Notes: generated by a model not told the origin, from the sequence alone. A stretch of 49,670 bases of DNA from B30-G6 sp964633115 (GCA_964633115.1 CAZWEO010000029.1:1-49670), one strand, 5' to 3'; shown: positions 32,954 through 42,999, numbered from the stretch's first letter. A program made the numbers and translations.

Positions 32954-34876
32954 ATGACCGACCCTTTCTATATCACCACACCCATTTATTATGTTAATGC
33001 CAGGCCGCACCTGGGTCACGCGTACACGACTATTATTGCTGATGTCGCCACGCGTTTTCATGCTATGCGCCAGATGGATACCTTTTTTCTAACCGGCACA
33101 GACGAGCATGGTGATAAGATTTTGCGGGCTGCTGAAAAGGAGGGCTTGCAACCCAAACAATATGTCGATAAAATTAGCGCCTTGTTTAGGAATTTGTGGC
33201 CCGAACTCAATATCGCCAATAGCGACTTTATTCGCACCACCGATCCTGCTCACAAGGCGGTTGTAAAACAGATTTTGAGTCGGATACATGCCACCGGTGA
33301 TATCTATTTTTCCGAGTATCAAGGACTATATTGTTTTGGTTGCGAGCGCTTCTATACGGAGCGCGAATTGGTGGAAGGCAAATGCCCGGATCATGAAGTC
33401 GAACCGCAAGTCATCAAAGAATCCAATTATTTTTTCAAGATGAGTCGCTATCAGGATTGGCTCATTGGCCACATCAAACAAAATCCTAATTTCATCCGGC
33501 CGCAACGATATCGCAATGAGGTGCTCGCATTTCTCAAAGAGCCTTTGGAGGATCTGTGCATTTCCAGACCAAAATCGCGTATCTCTTGGGGGATCACACT
33601 TCCATTTGATCCGGAGTACGTCACCTATGTTTGGTTCGATGCACTCTTGAATTACGTTTCGGCTCTCGGATATCCTGATGGTCAAAAATTTAAAAACTTC
33701 TGGCCCGTAGCCCAGCATATCGTAGCAAAGGATATTCTGAAACCGCACGGAATTTACTGGCCGATTATGCTCAAAGCAGCAGGCATTCCAATTTATCAGC
33801 ACCTCAATGTTCATGGCTATTGGAATATTGATCAAAGCAAAATGTCCAAGAGCCTTGGCAATGTGGTCGAACCCCTGGAGCTTAAAAATATATATGGTTT
33901 AGATGCGTTCCGTTTTTTTCTGTTACGCGATATGGTTTTCGGTTTGGATTCGAATTTCAACCAGGAGGCATTGGTACAACGCATCAATTCAGATCTGGCC
34001 AACGATCTTGGCAATCTGGTCAGTCGGGTACTCTCCATGGCGCGTAAATATTTTAAAGGCGTGGTACCTGAGCCCGATACCAAGCTCATAAATGATGGCT
34101 GGATGGATTTGAAGACGGCTGCCGCCAAGACCATCAACCAATTTGAACACCACATGGAAGCATTTACCTTTCACAAAGGGATCCTGGCCATATGGGAATT
34201 TATCAGCTTGATGAACAAAACCATCGATACTGCTGCGCCGTGGCAGTTGGCTAAAGATACCGATCATCAGGCCGAATTGAAAACGGTGATCTATCATTTA
34301 TTGGAAGGATTGCGAATTGTTTCTGGACTAATCTATCCGGTCATGCCAGATACGGCCAAAACCATTCAGGGCCAGCTAGGCTTGGATCCGCAGGCACCGT
34401 TTTATTTCCTGGAGCATCTCTTGAACTGGGGTGACCTCCAACCAGGCACGACATTGCCAAAATTTAAAGCCTTGTTTCCACGCGTCGAATCCGTTCCCAA
34501 ACCAAGCGGACGGGCAGTTGACGTCCCTGACGACCCAAACCTGATTGTCACCAAACCACTCATCTCAATTGATGATTTCGCCAAACTGGATCTGAGGGTT
34601 GCCACAGTCGTTGCTGCGGAAACGGTTCCCAAATCGAAAAAATTACTAAAAATCGAGATTGACATGGGCGAACCGAAAACGATTGTTTCCGGAATTGCCG
34701 AGAGCTACCAGCCCGAAGATCTGATTGGCAAGCAGGTTGTGGTGGTAGCCAATTTAAAGCCTGCCAAACTCATGGGTATCACCTCACAGGGGATGCTGCT
34801 ATCGGCCGATACCGATGACGGCCTTTGCCTGCTATCTCCGGACAAAAATACAGCACCGGGATCCGCCATAAGCTGA
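32954..34876 (+). CDS. metG: Methionyl-tRNA synthetase
   Basis: This 640-residue class I synthetase has the HIGH-type motif RPHLGHAYTT, zinc-binding YCFGCERFYTERELVEGKCPDHE (one half of the knuckle), KMSKSLGNVV, and a C-terminal tRNA-binding domain (IDDFAKLDLRVATVV, then QVVVVANLKPAKLMG). It charges tRNA-Met. The frame extends 20 codons further, but the ATG at 32954 is preceded by AAAGGAG and begins at the family N-terminus. It is directly followed by the PBP gene. Confidence 0.96.
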   Translation: MTDPFYITTPIYYVNARPHLGHAYTTIIADVATRFHAMRQMDTFFLTGTDEHGDKILRAAEKEGLQPKQYVDKISALFRNLWPELNIANSDFIRTTDPAHKAVVKQILSRIHATGDIYFSEYQGLYCFGCERFYTERELVEGKCPDHEVEPQVIKESNYFFKMSRYQDWLIGHIKQNPNFIRPQRYRNEVLAFLKEPLEDLCISRPKSRISWGITLPFDPEYVTYVWFDALLNYVSALGYPDGQKFKNFWPVAQHIVAKDILKPHGIYWPIMLKAAGIPIYQHLNVHGYWNIDQSKMSKSLGNVVEPLELKNIYGLDAFRFFLLRDMVFGLDSNFNQEALVQRINSDLANDLGNLVSRVLSMARKYFKGVVPEPDTKLINDGWMDLKTAAAKTINQFEHHMEAFTFHKGILAIWEFISLMNKTIDTAAPWQLAKDTDHQAELKTVIYHLLEGLRIVSGLIYPVMPDTAKTIQGQLGLDPQAPFYFLEHLLNWGDLQPGTTLPKFKALFPRVESVPKPSGRAVDVPDDPNLIVTKPLISIDDFAKLDLRVATVVAAETVPKSKKLLKIEIDMGEPKTIVSGIAESYQPEDLIGKQVVVVANLKPAKLMGITSQGMLLSADTDDGLCLLSPDKNTAPGSAIS

Positions 34877-34877
34877 T

Positions 34878-36230
34878 ATGGAACAATATAAAGTTCCTCA
34901 TCATAGACCCAAAATGCCGGACTGGCATGCGCATCAGCATCTGTTTGCACGCACGCGCTATCGCAATTTAATGTGGAAGCGGATAGCGCGAATTAGCTGC
35001 CTAACCGCAATGATCATTGCCGCCGTATACAGTATGACGCAGTGTTTCCAATGGATTCGCGGAAATGGTGATACCCCATCGGAAACAATAGCGTCCACCG
35101 CAGATGATACCAAAATTCGTGCGGATGACAAACAACTGGCCAGAGAACTGTTGCAGGAAACGCCTATTATCAATTTGCGCGAGCCAAGCTTCCAGATTCA
35201 GCGCCAAAATACGACGCTGCATGTGGAAACCAGCATCGATACCTCCTTGCAAACCTACATGCTTAAAAAATTAGACCGCAAAAATTCCCGACATATTGCG
35301 CTGTTAGCCATGGATCCGACCAGTGGTGAAATCCTCATGATGGCTGGCTTTGATAAGCTCAATCCGGACGGCAATACCTGCTTGGTCAATTCGTATCCAG
35401 CTGCCAGCATTTTCAAAATTGTGACAGCGGCCGCAGCTGCAGAACAAAAAGGGTTGGACTCCAATTCCAAACTTCGCTTTAATGGCAGTCAGCATACGCT
35501 TTACAAAGTACAGCTAAAGGATCGTAACAACCGCTACACCAACCACACAACTTTTCAAGCCGCATTTGCCAAATCCATTAACCCTGTTTTTGGTAAGCTC
35601 GGTGCTTTAAGTCTACAACAAGCCACACTGTCAACCTATGCCCAAGCTTTTGGCTTCAATTCACAAATCAATTTTGAACTTCCGGTTTCACCGAGTCAAT
35701 TCAATATCTCCGATGCGCCCTATCACTGGGCTGAAATCGCCAGTGGCTTCAACCGGCAAACAACACTATCCGCTATCCATGCCGCAATGCTCTCAATGGT
35801 GATTCTTAATCAGGGCAAACAGATTGACCCGACCGTTGTGAGGCAAATAACCAACGGATCTGGCGAGGTTCTCTATCAGAATCGGCCCAGCCCAGCACAA
35901 CAAGTCATCACCCCCAAGGCATCCCGCGTGGTCTATGACCTCATGGAGGCTACCGTTCGCTACGGTACAGATAGAAAGGCTTTCAAAGGCTTCCAAAAGG
36001 ATCCGGTATTATCCAAGTGCAATTTGGGTGGTAAAACCGGATCGATCTTCAATAAAAAACATGATCTGCGCTATGATTGGTTTGTGGGCTTTGCTGATTT
36101 AAAAAATGGTGACAAAAAATTAGCCCTTGCCGTTGTCGTTGCCCATGAGGAATATATCGGCATCCGTGCGGCCGCTTATGCCCGAATGATCATCAAAAAG
36201 TACTATGCGGATTTATTTAAAACAGGATGA
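34878..36230 (+). CDS. Penicillin-binding transpeptidase-domain protein
   Basis: This 450-residue protein has one N-terminal membrane helix (about 38-58) and a transpeptidase domain with the three motifs S-x-x-K (SIFK, near 176), S-x-N (SIN, near 232) and KTG (GGKTGSIF, near 384). It lacks the long dimerisation part of class B PBPs such as FtsI or MrdA, so it is shorter than those. It probably cross-links peptidoglycan or acts as a carboxypeptidase in the periplasm. It starts one base after metG and ends six bases before kdtA. Confidence 0.85.
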   Translation: MEQYKVPHHRPKMPDWHAHQHLFARTRYRNLMWKRIARISCLTAMIIAAVYSMTQCFQWIRGNGDTPSETIASTADDTKIRADDKQLARELLQETPIINLREPSFQIQRQNTTLHVETSIDTSLQTYMLKKLDRKNSRHIALLAMDPTSGEILMMAGFDKLNPDGNTCLVNSYPAASIFKIVTAAAAAEQKGLDSNSKLRFNGSQHTLYKVQLKDRNNRYTNHTTFQAAFAKSINPVFGKLGALSLQQATLSTYAQAFGFNSQINFELPVSPSQFNISDAPYHWAEIASGFNRQTTLSAIHAAMLSMVILNQGKQIDPTVVRQITNGSGEVLYQNRPSPAQQVITPKASRVVYDLMEATVRYGTDRKAFKGFQKDPVLSKCNLGGKTGSIFNKKHDLRYDWFVGFADLKNGDKKLALAVVVAHEEYIGIRAAAYARMIIKKYYADLFKTG

Positions 36231-36236
36231 TCAATA

Positions 36237-37520
36237 ATGATGCAGCAAACACCCGCAAATTTGATTACCGATAGCATTTATCAGGCGCTATGGTGGGTGA
36301 TACTACCCTTTTTGCGGCACCATCACCGTTTGGCCCAAGGTTTTGACCAGCGCTGCCTAAAAAACGTTCACCTGCACAGGACCGATCTGTGGATCCAGTC
36401 GGCTTCTGCCGGCGAAGCTTATCTGGCCTGGGAAATATTAAAAAAGATCCCAGAGGACAACTCCTTCAGGATTCTGGTAACAACCAATACCCGCCAGGGA
36501 ATGGGCATACTTAAGCAGGCTCAAATGGCTCTGACTCGGTCGAATCCTTCCCTATCGCTGCAGTGTACCTATTTCCCGTTTGACAGCCCCGCCATTATGC
36601 ATCGCGCCTTAAAAATGGTGCGCCCGCGCCTGATGGTCCTATTGGAAGCCGAATTGTGGCCGGCTTTGATGGCTGGCCTCAAGCGGCATGGTTGCCAAAT
36701 TGCAGTAATAAATGCACGCATGACCCAGCGCAGCTTAAAACGCTATATGATCTGGCCCTCATTTTGGCGCCGTCGAAAACCAAACCATATCCTGGCTATT
36801 TCAAATCAGGACAGAATCCATTTTGAAAATGTATTTGGCAATCAGGGTCTCGGTACCATGGCAAATATCAAATTCGACCGCCTCGAAGAGAATGATACCC
36901 AAAGTGATTCTCTTTTAAAATTTGAACCGAACATGCCACCAACGGACAACTTCCTGATTTTAGGTTCCATACGGATGATGGAAGAAGTCCAAGTCGAGAA
37001 GATCATCCAACGCATTTTAAGCCGGCGTCCCGACGCCGTCATCGGACTCTTCCCCAGGCATATGCACCGCTTGGCGTATTGGCAGAAGGCGCTGCAAGGC
37101 CTTGGGATTGACTGGGTGCTGCGCTCGACCCACCAGACGCTTAAATCAGGCGGCGTCCTACTCTGGGATGTCTTTGGCGAGTTGGGAACCGCTTATTTAA
37201 GTGCCAGAGCGGCCTTTGTGGGGGGCAGTCTGGTTCAATTGGGTGGCCAAAATTTTCTAGAACCGCTTGCAAAGGGTGTACCCACCGTAATTGGTCCATA
37301 TTGGGATAACTTTAAGTGGGTTGGAAATCAGATTATCGATTTGGGGATTCTGCAGCAGGCCGATTCCTGGAAAGGTGTTGCAGATTTTCTACTTGCACGT
37401 ATAATAGATCCTGTGGTTAAAGAAACCCTTAAAAATGAGGCTCAAGCCTATATCCGAGAGCGTCAAGGCGGTGCTCAACAGGCCTGCGAGTTGATCATGC
37501 GAAAATTGGATGAGAACTAA
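36237..37520 (+). CDS. waaA: 3-deoxy-D-manno-octulosonic acid transferase (WaaA/KdtA)
   Basis: This 427-residue GT-B enzyme has the KdtA landmarks: IQSASAGEAYLAWEIL with the catalytic Glu, the LLEAELWPALMAGLKRHG segment, ARMTQRSLKRY, ILGSIRMMEEVQVEK, and FVGGSLVQLGGQNFLEPLA. It adds Kdo residues from CMP-Kdo to lipid A precursor at the inner membrane. The length matches E. coli WaaA. Its partner kdsB follows after a 157-base gap with inverted repeats. Confidence 0.95.
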   Translation: MMQQTPANLITDSIYQALWWVILPFLRHHHRLAQGFDQRCLKNVHLHRTDLWIQSASAGEAYLAWEILKKIPEDNSFRILVTTNTRQGMGILKQAQMALTRSNPSLSLQCTYFPFDSPAIMHRALKMVRPRLMVLLEAELWPALMAGLKRHGCQIAVINARMTQRSLKRYMIWPSFWRRRKPNHILAISNQDRIHFENVFGNQGLGTMANIKFDRLEENDTQSDSLLKFEPNMPPTDNFLILGSIRMMEEVQVEKIIQRILSRRPDAVIGLFPRHMHRLAYWQKALQGLGIDWVLRSTHQTLKSGGVLLWDVFGELGTAYLSARAAFVGGSLVQLGGQNFLEPLAKGVPTVIGPYWDNFKWVGNQIIDLGILQQADSWKGVADFLLARIIDPVVKETLKNEAQAYIRERQGGAQQACELIMRKLDEN

Positions 37521-37527
37521 TGGCGAG

Positions 37528-37599
37528 ACGGGTTACGGGTTACATGTTGCGTGTTGCCAAACGTTGTCAGCATCTCGATACTCATAACCCGTAACCCGT
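37528..37599. repeat. Inverted repeat of simple ACGGGTT units
   Basis: ACGGGTTACGGGTTA at 37528-37542 is the exact reverse complement of TAACCCGTAACCCGT at 37585-37599, with a 42-base centre. It lies between waaA and kdsB. The same GGGTTAC tandem style is not seen elsewhere in the window. It could form a hairpin or be a short mobile repeat. Confidence 0.65.
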
Positions 37600-37677
37600 G
37601 ATTCGTAACTCGCAGCTCTTTTTTCTGGGATTTTTTGATAGCATACTATATTGCAATAAATCACTTTATCCGACGTG

Positions 37678-38433
37678 ATGAATAAGCTACCTAAGACATA
37701 CGGCATCATCCCGGCACGCTATGAGTCATCCCGCTTTCCGGGTAAAGCTTTGGCCGACATCCAGGGCAAACCCATGTTCTGGCATGTATTTGATCGGGCG
37801 CGCCAATGCAGTGCTATTAACACGGTCGTTTTGGCCACCGACGATAATCGGATCTATACGGTTGCCAAAGATCTAGCCGTACCTGTTTTGATGACCGATC
37901 CTAATCATCCCAGTGGCACCGACAGGATTCTTGAAGCGGCTGAGATGCTGCATGTACAGGATGATGATGTTGTCGTAAATATCCAAGGGGATGAGCCCCT
38001 CTTGGTACCGGATATGCTTAGCGAACTATTACACCCGTTTACGGATTCAACCACCCAGGTTACGACCCTGGCAAAACAGATCAGTATCGCTGAATCCCAA
38101 AACCCGGATCGGGTTAAGGTCGTAACCGACAAACACGGGCAAGCCCTATATTTTTCGAGAAGTCCGATTCCTTTTGACCGCAAGGAATCCAAACCTGATT
38201 ACAAAGGGCATGTCGGTATTTACGCTTTTCGTATGAATACATTGAGACAATTTCAAAAGCTGGGTCCATCGTTTCTGGAATCACTAGAATATCTTGAGCA
38301 GCTTCGCTTGCTTGAAAACGGGATCCCCATTCGGGTGATCATGACCGAATATGACTGCCAAGGTGTGGACACACCGGCCGACTTGGAATTGGTTTTAAAA
38401 AAACTGTTAAAGGATACCCACCATGAAACCTGA
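37678..38433 (+). CDS. kdsB: 3-deoxy-manno-octulosonate cytidylyltransferase
   Basis: This protein of about 251 residues starts with the nucleotidyltransferase signature IIPARYESSRFPGKALADI, and has LATDDNRI, HPSGTDRILEA, VNIQGDEPLL and FSRSPIPFDR. It makes CMP-Kdo for LPS. A GTG three bases upstream is an alternative start. Its end overlaps the next gene by 11 bases. Confidence 0.95.
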   Translation: MNKLPKTYGIIPARYESSRFPGKALADIQGKPMFWHVFDRARQCSAINTVVLATDDNRIYTVAKDLAVPVLMTDPNHPSGTDRILEAAEMLHVQDDDVVVNIQGDEPLLVPDMLSELLHPFTDSTTQVTTLAKQISIAESQNPDRVKVVTDKHGQALYFSRSPIPFDRKESKPDYKGHVGIYAFRMNTLRQFQKLGPSFLESLEYLEQLRLLENGIPIRVIMTEYDCQGVDTPADLELVLKKLLKDTHHET

Positions 38434-41400
38434 GATTTGCTCACGCTCCCAAAACCCCGCAAAGCGTTGTTGGCAAAGCCTTGGTGACTTGCTTCATCGC
38501 AACATTTATTTCGGGCGTCACCTCAGTCGTGTTCCAGATGGCTCGGTGGTGTTATTTGCTTATGATGCCAATCGCCTCTCCTGCGGACTCACCGGAATTG
38601 TGTCCCTAAAATCCCAGCAATCATCTGAAGCCACTTTTGACCTGGCCAGCCTCAAGGAAAAATTCCAAATCCTGTCCCAATTTACCATTTCGAAATGCAC
38701 ACCTGGAGAATTTTGCACAAACGGCAACTACTTAGGGGGTAAAACCCACCTGACAAAATTATACGATAATGTCCAGCGCTGCAAACAGATCAAGGCCTTT
38801 CAGCATGCTTTTACCAATCGGCAGATTTTGGATGAACTTTTGGAAATGGCCACCTTAGCTGAGGATATTATCGATGCTGAGACGCAAGCGCTTTCCCAAC
38901 AGATCGGCCATATATCTCCCAACGAGGTTGAAACCATAACGGATTCGCTTGAAATACTCAAAGACATCCACTGGTCCCTTAAAGCCGAACTTGCCACCAA
39001 TATATATAAAGTAGAGGACTTGATTTCCCGACCGGAAAATAAATCGTCCCCATTTGCCATAAAAGTAATGCAGGAGATCAATACGGTTCTAAATAGTATT
39101 GATCGACTGGAAGTTCGTGGTCGCGATTCAGCCGGTATCTCAGTCCTCTTTGAATTTGATCCCAATGACTGGTCTGCTTTTCAAAAGGATCTCGGCAAAC
39201 AAGACTTGTTACCAACGTTTCAGGAGAGAGCCAAACGCAATATCCTTTCCAATGGCAGCCTCCATGTGGATACCTCAAATCCATCAGCGCAAGAAAATAG
39301 GGTTGCGCTTGCATTTACCTATAAAATTGCAGCTGAAATCGGCAGGCTTGGTGATAATGTCGGCTTCCTGCGTAATCAAATTAAAACAGATTTGATTTTC
39401 CAACATGCAATAACTTATACACCTACAAACTACACCATATCTTCACATACGCGCTGGGCCTCTGTGGGAGCCATCACTGAGTCCAACTGCCATCCAGTCG
39501 ACAACATCGCCGAGGACAATGGAAACCCCAATCAGGGGATTATTCACGCCTGCTTGAATGGCGACATCGACAATTATCTGGAAATAAAAGCGGAATTATT
39601 AAAATCAGGCACCTGTATTCAAGATGACATTACCACCGATACCAAGGTTATCCCCCTGTTGATCCAAAAATACTTTCAAGAAGGTGCTTCCGTAACTGAA
39701 GCATTTCGCCAGGCCCTGAACAGCTTTGAAGGCTCGCACGCCATATGCATGCATACCAATCTGGCGCCCGGTAAGCTATTCTTGGGCCAGCGTGGTAGTG
39801 GTCAGGCCATCTTTCTGGGCTTATCCCCGGATCACTATATACCAGCCTCGGAAGTGTATGGTTTTATAGAGGAAACACCCAATTATTTAAAACTTGACGG
39901 CGAAAAAATTCACACCGGTGAAAACGGCGATGTTCAAGGTGAAATCTTTGTTGTGGATCAAAACTCAGCCGGTGGGATCAATGGTATTCAAGCCATAGCC
40001 TACGATGGATCCCCATTGAAACTCAGTGATGCTGACATAAAAACAACGGCCCTCACTTCCCGAGACATCGACCGCCAGGACTTTCCGCATTATTTTTTGA
40101 AGGAAATCACGGAGTCGCCCACATCGGTTGAAAAAACCTTACATAACCGCTGGAAAATAACTGGAGATCAACAATATACCACCGTTTTGGATAAAAGTAT
40201 TATTAGCGATGCTCTTATCCAGGCCTTGCGCGACGATCAGATTCGCAGGATCTATTTCGTGGGCCAGGGCACTGCCGGTATTGCGGCGCAGGCCTGTGCT
40301 GACACCTTGACTTATTATTTCAATGATTCAAAATGCTTTATCGATGCCTTGAAGGCCTCCGAGTTAAGCGGTTTCCGGATGAACAAACTCGATGGACCCG
40401 ATAGCATGGCAGACACGCTGGTCATTGCCATCAGCCAGTCGGGAACCACCACCGATACCAACCGCACCGTCGATATGGTGCGCGAGCGCGGTGCTTGGAC
40501 CCTCGCCATTGTTAACCGGAGGGATTCGGACATCACCTTCAAGGTTGATGGGGTGCTATACACCAGCAGCGGCCGCGATATCGAGATGTCAGTGGCTTCA
40601 ACCAAAGCCTTTTATTCCCAAATTATCGCCGGTGCCGTCTTAGGCCTTCATATGGCAGCTGTTACGAATCGGCGTGATCTCGCCTTTGTAACCCAAGAAA
40701 TAAAAGCACTGCTGGAAATTCCCAGGCAAATGCGCAAAGTACTTGAAAACACTGTTGCCATACAGGCCTCGGCCCAAAAGCTAGCAGCTACGAAAACATA
40801 TTGGGCAGCAGTCGGAAGTGGGCCGAACAAAGCCTCGGCCGATGAAATCCGGATCAAGCTCAGCGAACTTTGCTACAAAACCATTTCGTCTGATTTTGTG
40901 GAGGATAAGAAGCATATCGATCTCTCCTCCGAACCATTAATCATCGTTTGCGCCGCCGGCGCGCCCGATACGGTAATCGGCGACATCATCAAGGATACCG
41001 CCATTTTCAAAGCCCACAAAGCCACACCGGTAGTCATTGCCGATGAAGGCGACAACCGCTTTGATCCTTATGCCGCTGATGTTTTCCACGTTCCGGGCAC
41101 CTACGAACATTTAGCGCCCATATTAAATACGCTGGTGGGACACATCTGGGGTTATTATGCTGCCTTGGCCATCAACGAAGGATCCCGGTTTCTGCATACC
41201 TTTCGGGAAGAAATAAAGGACACAATTGAAACCCATACAGCTCAGGGTATGGATGTTTATGAACTGGTATTGGAAAAAACATTTCGTGAAAAAATTGCGG
41301 CCTTTTATCAGAACTTTCGTGCGAAAAAACGCCAGCAAGGATTCCCCTTGGCCATCACCATGGCGTCTGATCTGGTCTTGTTGCTGAAATATCTCTCGGG

Positions 41401-42166
41401 CAAATTGCCCATGCCGGATTTCGAGCTGGACTTTGGCATCAAGGGCACGGCTTTAAACATGATCAATACCTTTTTCAAGATCATCAGCGAATCCATCAAC
41501 AGCATGTCGCGACCCATTGATGCTATCAAGCACCAGGCCAAAACAGTAACCGTGGGAACTAGCCGTATCAGTGAAAAAATCAAAGGAATTTTATTTGACG
41601 CCTTGGATGAGGCCGACATCGCTATCTCCCAAATCATTCCCAAAAATGTCCTGGTGTTGCGAAATCTTCAAGCAGTAATTGCAGGTATTGAAGGCTCCAT
41701 TGTGTATCGCATCAAAAATTTGAACCTTTTGGGAGAACTTACCGAAGACGCAACCATCGAGGTGCTCACCAAAAAGGGTGTACTCAAACCGATTCCATCT
41801 AGAGTCGAAAGCGATACAACACTCAAAGGGAGTAAACGCATTATTGTACAAAAGGGAAATGTCTATGTTGGAAAAGGACGTAAGGATGATCGCAGCATCC
41901 TGGTTATCCCGGCCACCTCTCCATCCGGCGATCGCGCCAATATCATCGAAAATCTCTTGCTCTTAAACGTCAGCTTCCGATCAGATGTGCCCATGGATGT
42001 CATTATCAAAGCATTAGGCGGCAAATACGAACATATCAAAAACATCGTTATGGAAAACAGCATTGCCTGGACAGACGATCACTTGAAGGGTCTTGAGATG
42101 GATTTCCTCTTTGGTCGTTCCGCCGAAAAGATCGGTGAAGCGATCCTGACAAACTTGCCGGACTAA
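38423..42166 (+). CDS. Giant GlmS-like protein: glutaminase-type plus two SIS domains
   Basis: This 1247-residue protein has GlmS-like parts: RLSCGLTGIV (Cys54), RLEVRGRDSAGIS (about 230), HTRWASVGAITESNCHP (about 341), then a SIS domain (IYFVGQGTAGIAAQACADTL, ISQSGTTTDTNRTV, 610 onward) and a second SIS domain (YWAAVGSGPNKASADEIRIKL, 790 onward). GlmS has about 610 residues and an N-terminal nucleophilic Cys; here 53 residues precede the Cys, about 150 are inserted before RLEVRG, and about 300 follow the SIS part. It may make hexosamine phosphate for LPS or be a related enzyme. It overlaps kdsB and may share its mRNA. Confidence 0.82.
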   Translation: MKPEICSRSQNPAKRCWQSLGDLLHRNIYFGRHLSRVPDGSVVLFAYDANRLSCGLTGIVSLKSQQSSEATFDLASLKEKFQILSQFTISKCTPGEFCTNGNYLGGKTHLTKLYDNVQRCKQIKAFQHAFTNRQILDELLEMATLAEDIIDAETQALSQQIGHISPNEVETITDSLEILKDIHWSLKAELATNIYKVEDLISRPENKSSPFAIKVMQEINTVLNSIDRLEVRGRDSAGISVLFEFDPNDWSAFQKDLGKQDLLPTFQERAKRNILSNGSLHVDTSNPSAQENRVALAFTYKIAAEIGRLGDNVGFLRNQIKTDLIFQHAITYTPTNYTISSHTRWASVGAITESNCHPVDNIAEDNGNPNQGIIHACLNGDIDNYLEIKAELLKSGTCIQDDITTDTKVIPLLIQKYFQEGASVTEAFRQALNSFEGSHAICMHTNLAPGKLFLGQRGSGQAIFLGLSPDHYIPASEVYGFIEETPNYLKLDGEKIHTGENGDVQGEIFVVDQNSAGGINGIQAIAYDGSPLKLSDADIKTTALTSRDIDRQDFPHYFLKEITESPTSVEKTLHNRWKITGDQQYTTVLDKSIISDALIQALRDDQIRRIYFVGQGTAGIAAQACADTLTYYFNDSKCFIDALKASELSGFRMNKLDGPDSMADTLVIAISQSGTTTDTNRTVDMVRERGAWTLAIVNRRDSDITFKVDGVLYTSSGRDIEMSVASTKAFYSQIIAGAVLGLHMAAVTNRRDLAFVTQEIKALLEIPRQMRKVLENTVAIQASAQKLAATKTYWAAVGSGPNKASADEIRIKLSELCYKTISSDFVEDKKHIDLSSEPLIIVCAAGAPDTVIGDIIKDTAIFKAHKATPVVIADEGDNRFDPYAADVFHVPGTYEHLAPILNTLVGHIWGYYAALAINEGSRFLHTFREEIKDTIETHTAQGMDVYELVLEKTFREKIAAFYQNFRAKKRQQGFPLAITMASDLVLLLKYLSGKLPMPDFELDFGIKGTALNMINTFFKIISESINSMSRPIDAIKHQAKTVTVGTSRISEKIKGILFDALDEADIAISQIIPKNVLVLRNLQAVIAGIEGSIVYRIKNLNLLGELTEDATIEVLTKKGVLKPIPSRVESDTTLKGSKRIIVQKGNVYVGKGRKDDRSILVIPATSPSGDRANIIENLLLLNVSFRSDVPMDVIIKALGGKYEHIKNIVMENSIAWTDDHLKGLEMDFLFGRSAEKIGEAILTNLPD

Positions 42167-42225
42167 ATTCGCTGCGCGATTTTAGGGCCAACGGCTGCGT
42201 CACCTTTTGACAAAAATATAGGAAA

Positions 42226-42999
42226 ATGGCCAAAAGAAAATTTTACCGAAAACTTCGCAAACGCCTGCGCCAGTCCTGGTTAGTAACCTTTGCGACTAGC
42301 TTCCTTGTCTGGCTCTGTATGCATCTTCTTTTTTTTACTTGCCGCAAGCAGGTTTTTGGAGCCGACGTTTTCCATGAACTTATGGAACAGGAAAACAACA
42401 AGGTTTTGAGCGCCAGCTGGCATCGATCTATTTTCTATACAATCTATTTTTTCAGAAACCGACGAGCATCCATCATGTCCAGTCGCAGTGGTGACGGCAA
42501 TTTTATCACCCAGATTTTAAGGCGTTTTGGATTTTATGCACCCCGGGGCAGTAGCGGAAAAGGCAAGGGTGGCAGCACCGCCCTTAAACAATTTGTGGCT
42601 TATATTAAGCAAGGAAATTTAGGCGGATTAGCTGTGGATGCACCCAAGGGTCCGCCTTATATTTCCAAATTTGGAATCGTGGTGGCCGCCGCTCGTACAG
42701 GCGCCCCTCTGCTACCACATATATGGTATGCCCAACCAAACTATCGCATTAAATCATGGGATCGCAGCATTATTCCTAATTTTTTTTCGGAACTGGTTAT
42801 GGTTTTTGACCGCGAAGCTATGCGCATACCCGCAGACGCAAGCGATGCTGAAGTTGAAGCCTATCGCGAGGAGCTGGATCAACGCTTGCGGCGTTTAACT
42901 TACCAAGTCGATCGCTGGTTTGAGCTTCGCTCCCAATATGCTGATCCACGAAACATTCCCGTACCCGATCCGATTCCCATGCCCCATCACCCCGAATAA
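42226..42999 (+). CDS. DUF374-type lysophospholipid acyltransferase family protein
   Basis: This 257-residue protein has a basic N-terminus, a membrane helix (about 18-40), and the family blocks SASWHRSIFYTIYFF, SSRSGDGNFITQILRRFGF, PRGSSGKGKGGSTALKQF and AVDAPKGPPYISKFGIVVAAARTG. It belongs to the LPLAT superfamily and, given waaA and kdsB nearby, may acylate a lipid A or LPS precursor; the substrate is inferred only. It is the last gene in the LPS run; an AT-rich hairpin (42997-43016) follows. Confidence 0.82.
   Translation: MAKRKFYRKLRKRLRQSWLVTFATSFLVWLCMHLLFFTCRKQVFGADVFHELMEQENNKVLSASWHRSIFYTIYFFRNRRASIMSSRSGDGNFITQILRRFGFYAPRGSSGKGKGGSTALKQFVAYIKQGNLGGLAVDAPKGPPYISKFGIVVAAARTGAPLLPHIWYAQPNYRIKSWDRSIIPNFFSELVMVFDREAMRIPADASDAEVEAYREELDQRLRRLTYQVDRWFELRSQYADPRNIPVPDPIPMPHHPE

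Noticed and set aside
38423..42166. Idea that the giant GlmS-like gene is two genes merged by a missed stop
   Set aside because: The frame is open throughout and the GlmS motifs keep their expected order, so a natural extended protein is the simpler reading.
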